From the NCBI GenBank assembly GCA_903960645.1, contig CAJCBN010000235.1:1-14562 (forward strand): a stretch of 14,562 nucleotides of DNA, read 5' to 3'. The stretch's first letter is position 1. Each line of letters begins with the position of its first letter. This document shows positions 12,183 to 14,562 of this stretch, one piece after another. Source of the DNA: an uncultured Actinomycetes bacterium. GTDB lineage: Bacteria; Actinomycetota; Thermoleophilia; Gaiellales; F1-60-MAGs149. The notes beneath the pieces were generated by a model. That model was given only the letters and a program-made list of their open reading frames with translations, was not told the DNA's origin and did no database searches. The translations under genes were made by a program, and so were the position numbers.

Positions 12183-13090
12183 CGGAATGCCTCGAGGTCG
12201 GCGATGGAGAGGGCCAGGGCACGAGCGTAGCGGGCGGAGCCGTCCGGATCAGACGTCGCGAGCGCGACGCGGCGCATCGCGCAGTACGCGCCGAAGCGGT
12301 ACGTCAGCGCCGGCTCGAGCGCGGCGAGACGGGCCAGCACCTGCGGATCGCCGTAGGCGGCGAGGAACGCGGCGCGCTCGTCAGCGGTCAGCGGCTCGTG
12401 CCCGTAGAGCACCTGGAAGGCCGGCGACAGGAAGGCGAAGAGATCCTCAGCGGCGTCGCCGAGCGCCGGGCACTGCCAGTCGATCAGGCGGATGCCCTGC
12501 GGGCCGACGATGAAGTTCCCCGTGCCCGCGTCGGTATGGATGAGCGCACGCCGCGCCGCGGGCTGCACCCGCACTGCCGGGCGCTCGCGCCGCAGCCGCG
12601 CCGCATCGTGCGAGTCGGCCTGCTCGAGCAGCCGCTCGCCTTGCTCGACGATGCCGGTCGATCCCGTCGGCACCTCCCGGAAGCCGTCGGCCACAAGCGC
12701 GTGCTGGCGGCGGAACAGCTCCGCCACCTGTGCGGTGTCCGTCGTCCACTCCCGCCCCTCCACGAACTCGTAGATCAGCACGGCGGGCAGCTCACCGACC
12801 CGCGGGTGATATTCGACGAACTCCGGCGCAATGGCGTGACCCCGCAGGAGCAGCAATGCACGGGCCTCCTCATCCGGCAGGATCGGGAACAGCCGCCAGC
12901 CGGTCTGGGCCGCGAAGATCTTCGCCACCCAGTCGATGCCGTCGCCCTGCACGCGTACGACGTCATTCCAGTAGCCACCCTGCAAGGACGTCAGCTCGAC
13001 GTCCTGACTGGGCGCGATCACGTCACGGGCACGGAGGAGGGAGAGCGCGTCGATCCGTGGAGTGTGACGACTCCACTTGCGATACTCCAC
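12179..13090 (-). CDS. Phosphotransferase of the APH/choline-kinase fold
   Basis: A 303-residue kinase-like protein. K57 in WVAKIF is the likely ATP-binding lysine. The catalytic loop is H185-T-D187-A-G-T-G-N192, matching the HxDxxxxN signature of aminoglycoside phosphotransferases and choline/ethanolamine kinases, and the metal-binding aspartate is D204 in LIDWQ. ALGDAAEDL follows, as in these families. It should transfer phosphate from ATP to a hydroxyl group of a small molecule. Choline, an aminoalcohol or a sugar are all possible, and antibiotic resistance need not be its job. First gene of the coupled operon with the isomerase and GFA gene. The GTG start at 13090 is only 3 bp from the divergent oxidase ATG; a later GTG at residue 24 (before IAPSQDV) may be the true start. 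Confidence 0.8.
   Translation of the reverse strand: MEYRKWSRHTPRIDALSLLRARDVIAPSQDVELTSLQGGYWNDVVRVQGDGIDWVAKIFAAQTGWRLFPILPDEEARALLLLRGHAIAPEFVEYHPRVGELPAVLIYEFVEGREWTTDTAQVAELFRRQHALVADGFREVPTGSTGIVEQGERLLEQADSHDAARLRRERPAVRVQPAARRALIHTDAGTGNFIVGPQGIRLIDWQCPALGDAAEDLFAFLSPAFQVLYGHEPLTADERAAFLAAYGDPQVLARLAALEPALTYRFGAYCAMRRVALATSDPDGSARYARALALSIADLEAFR
13058..13090. promoter_or_regulatory. Oxidase promoter and GTGGAGT/ACTCCAC operator-like repeats
   Basis: GTGGAGT (13058-13064), six bases, then ACTCCAC (13071-13077) form an exact inverted repeat. ACTCCAC occurs again at 13084-13090, 13 bases on. GATACT (13081-13086) with TG upstream (TGCGATACT) is a likely extended -10 for the oxidase and lies seven bases before its ATG. 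A protein bound to these repeats would cover the start of both divergent genes. Confidence 0.5.
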
Positions 13091-13093
13091 GGT

Positions 13094-14512
13094 ATGGCCA
13101 TCGCGACCGAGTCCCCCGCTCGCTCCGCAATCGACCAGCGGTATCGGCAGGTCTCCGGCTGGCTCGACGGGGTCCCCGAGCCGCTCGACCCGCGCGACTC
13201 CCTCCCGGGTGACGCGCAGTTCGATGTCGCCATCGCCGGCGGGGGCCTGACCGGGCTCTGGACCGCGTACTGCCTGGCCAAGGGCGATCCACGCCTACGC
13301 ATCGTCATCTGCGAGCGCGACATCGTCGGCTACGGCGCCTCTGGTCGCAACGGCGGCTTCCAGTCGGCCGGGATGGCTGGCGAGATGCGCGTCTTCAAGC
13401 AGCACGGAGGCATGGAAGGCGTGCGGCGCGCCGAGCGCGCCTTCATCGACGGCATCGACTGGGTGGGCGACGTCGTGGCTGCCGAGGAGATCGACTGCGG
13501 CTGGCACAAGGGCGGCGCGCTGCGCATCGCCACCTCACCCACGCAGGCGGCGCGTGTCGAGGCCGGCGTGGCGGGCCGTCGCGAGCGGGGCTTTATGGAA
13601 GCCGACGTCTGGGAGCTCTCGCTCGCCGAGCTGCAGGAGCGCGTGCGCTTCCACGGCGCGGTCTCCGCGACGTACACCCCGCACTGCGCGCGGATCGACC
13701 CGGCGCGCCTGACGCGCGGGCTGGCTCGCGCCTGTGAGCGCCTTGGGGTCACCATCTACGAGCAGACGCCCGTGACCGCGATCGAGCGCGGCCGGCTTGT
13801 GTGCCGGCAGGGCACCGTGCAGGCCGACGTGATCATCCGCGCGACCGAGGCCTTCACCCGCGACCTCCCCGGCGGCAGCCGCCGCTACCTGCGCCTCTAC
13901 TCGCACATGCTCCAGACCGAGGTGCTGCCCGACGACGTCTGGGACGAGCTCGGCTGGGATAACTGCGAGCCGATCGCCGACCAGCGCTACCACTTCTTCT
14001 ATGCGCAGCGCACGATGGACAACCGCATCGCGCTCGGCGGGCGCGGCACGTCGTACTACTGGGGCGACGCCATCCGCGACGGGAACGACCACAACGAGGC
14101 GATCTTCGCCCGCCTCGACGAGGCACTGCGCCACCACTTCCCCGCCGCCCGGGACGCGCGAATCGAGCACCGCTGGGGCGGCTCCTTCGCCGCGCCGCGC
14201 GACTGGAGCATGCAGGTCGACTTCGACCCGTCGACGGGCCTCGGCTCGGCTGGCGGCTTCGCCGGCCACGGGCTGACCGGCACGAGCATCGCCGGCCGCA
14301 CACTCGCCGACCTGATCCTCCGGTGCGACTCCGAGCTGCTGACCCTGCCGTGGGTCGGGCATACCTGCCGCAAGTGGGAGCCCGAACCACTGCGCGCGAT
14401 CGCCGCCAAGTCGATCTCCGCCATCCTGCTGTCCGCCGACGAGGCCGAGGAGCACAGCGGCCGGCCCGCCCGTCGCGTCCGTCTCGTGCGGCGCTTCATG
14501 CCCGGCCGCTGA
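13094..14512 (+). CDS. FAD-dependent amine/amino-acid oxidase (DAO family)
   Basis: A 472-residue flavoprotein. The dinucleotide-binding motif FDVAIAGGGLTGLWTAYCL sits at residues 43-61, with the ribose-binding acid E74 after the second strand, and SGRNGGF at 83-89, typical of the DadA/PuuB/sarcosine-oxidase group. The second FAD contact is GSAGGFAGHGLTGTSIAGR near the C terminus. Enzymes of this group oxidise a C-N bond of an amino acid, N-methyl amino acid or polyamine, producing an imine and hydrogen peroxide or reduced flavin. The substrate is unknown; sarcosine-like substrates would suit the neighbouring demethylase theme, but the sequence does not settle it. About 40 residues precede the Rossmann fold. 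The ATG at 13094 follows a -10 box by seven bases (leaderless pattern). The frame is open far upstream, but that part is antisense to the phosphotransferase. Confidence 0.87.
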   Translation: MAIATESPARSAIDQRYRQVSGWLDGVPEPLDPRDSLPGDAQFDVAIAGGGLTGLWTAYCLAKGDPRLRIVICERDIVGYGASGRNGGFQSAGMAGEMRVFKQHGGMEGVRRAERAFIDGIDWVGDVVAAEEIDCGWHKGGALRIATSPTQAARVEAGVAGRRERGFMEADVWELSLAELQERVRFHGAVSATYTPHCARIDPARLTRGLARACERLGVTIYEQTPVTAIERGRLVCRQGTVQADVIIRATEAFTRDLPGGSRRYLRLYSHMLQTEVLPDDVWDELGWDNCEPIADQRYHFFYAQRTMDNRIALGGRGTSYYWGDAIRDGNDHNEAIFARLDEALRHHFPAARDARIEHRWGGSFAAPRDWSMQVDFDPSTGLGSAGGFAGHGLTGTSIAGRTLADLILRCDSELLTLPWVGHTCRKWEPEPLRAIAAKSISAILLSADEAEEHSGRPARRVRLVRRFMPGR

Positions 14513-14516
14513 ACTG

Positions 14517-14562
14517 CACAGAGGGGTCTGGCCCCGTTGTTTACACAGAGGGGTCTGGCCCC
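14517..14562. repeat. Two copies of a GGGGTCTGGCCCC-containing repeat
   Basis: A 19-base sequence CACAGAGGGGTCTGGCCCC occurs at 14517-14535 and again, identical, at 14544-14562, a spacing of 27 bases. Each holds the 13-base imperfect palindrome GGGGTCTGGCCCC. The array may continue beyond the window. It begins four bases after the oxidase stop and could act as a terminator or be a REP-like interspersed element; a related degenerate unit lies at 3562-3574. Confidence 0.75.

Noticed and set aside
12179..13090. Antibiotic-resistance aminoglycoside kinase
   Set aside because: Only the general fold signature is present. The operon context is metabolic, and choline-kinase-like or other small-molecule kinases fit equally well.
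12398..13093. Extension of the oxidase frame upstream to 12398
   Set aside because: It is antisense to the phosphotransferase, whose motifs are clear; the flavoprotein fold is complete from the ATG at 13094.

Overview
The window is high-GC throughout, with codon use strongly biased to G/C in the third position. GTG starts are common, and many genes have a TANNNT-type -10 box placed 6-8 nt before the start codon (leaderless style). DUF4395-thioredoxin, a single-chain GcvP and long proline/arginine-rich tails point to an actinobacterium. The flavour of several hypotheticals suggests Thermoleophilia/Solirubrobacterales, but that placement is from memory, not computed. There is no rRNA, CRISPR array, phage gene, transposase or integrase.

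Left part (1-5240), ordinary chromosome: the end of a DUF4395 membrane protein overlaps a membrane-anchored thioredoxin. A 61-residue leaderless hypothetical follows, then a convergent pair of genes on the minus strand: fae-like formaldehyde-activating enzyme followed by a J-domain/zinc-ribbon protein. Divergent from fae is an S11 D-Ala-D-Ala carboxypeptidase with an odd Phe-Glu repeat tail. A secreted lipoprotein of unknown function and a two-helix small membrane protein lie on the minus strand.

Middle (5246-8400): gcvP (glycine decarboxylase P protein, minus strand) with a hairpin terminator and a leadered promoter, then a complete tRNA-Asp(GTC) gene and its 12-bp hairpin terminator.

Right-centre (8405-10860), a scarred accessory segment: the tRNA-Asp 3' half plus terminator is duplicated as an 84-bp direct repeat (82/84 identical) 2455 bp downstream. 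Between the copies lie an N-terminal stub of a homocysteine S-methyltransferase, a Rieske non-haem iron oxygenase of the choline/betaine/stachydrine-demethylase type, a divergent TetR/BetI-like regulator with a palindromic operator region, a C-terminal stub of a homocysteine S-methyltransferase, and a C-terminal stub of a sugar-phosphate-isomerase paralogue fused to the tRNA fragment. It looks like an integration or recombination hotspot that has lost its integrase.

Right (10858-14562): a tightly coupled minus-strand operon (phosphotransferase, TIM-barrel isomerase/epimerase, GFA-domain zinc protein, each overlapping by 4 bp). A divergent FAD-dependent amine/amino-acid oxidase starts only 3 bp from the phosphotransferase start. 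The window ends in two copies of a GGGGTCTGGCCCC-containing repeat.

Taken together, several genes touch methylamine or one-carbon chemistry: Rieske demethylase, FAD amine oxidase, methyltransferase remnants, GFA and Fae (formaldehyde), and GcvP (glycine). A pathway taking an N-methylated compound to glycine plus formaldehyde is a reasonable inference, but the genes are not one operon and the substrate cannot be read from the sequence.
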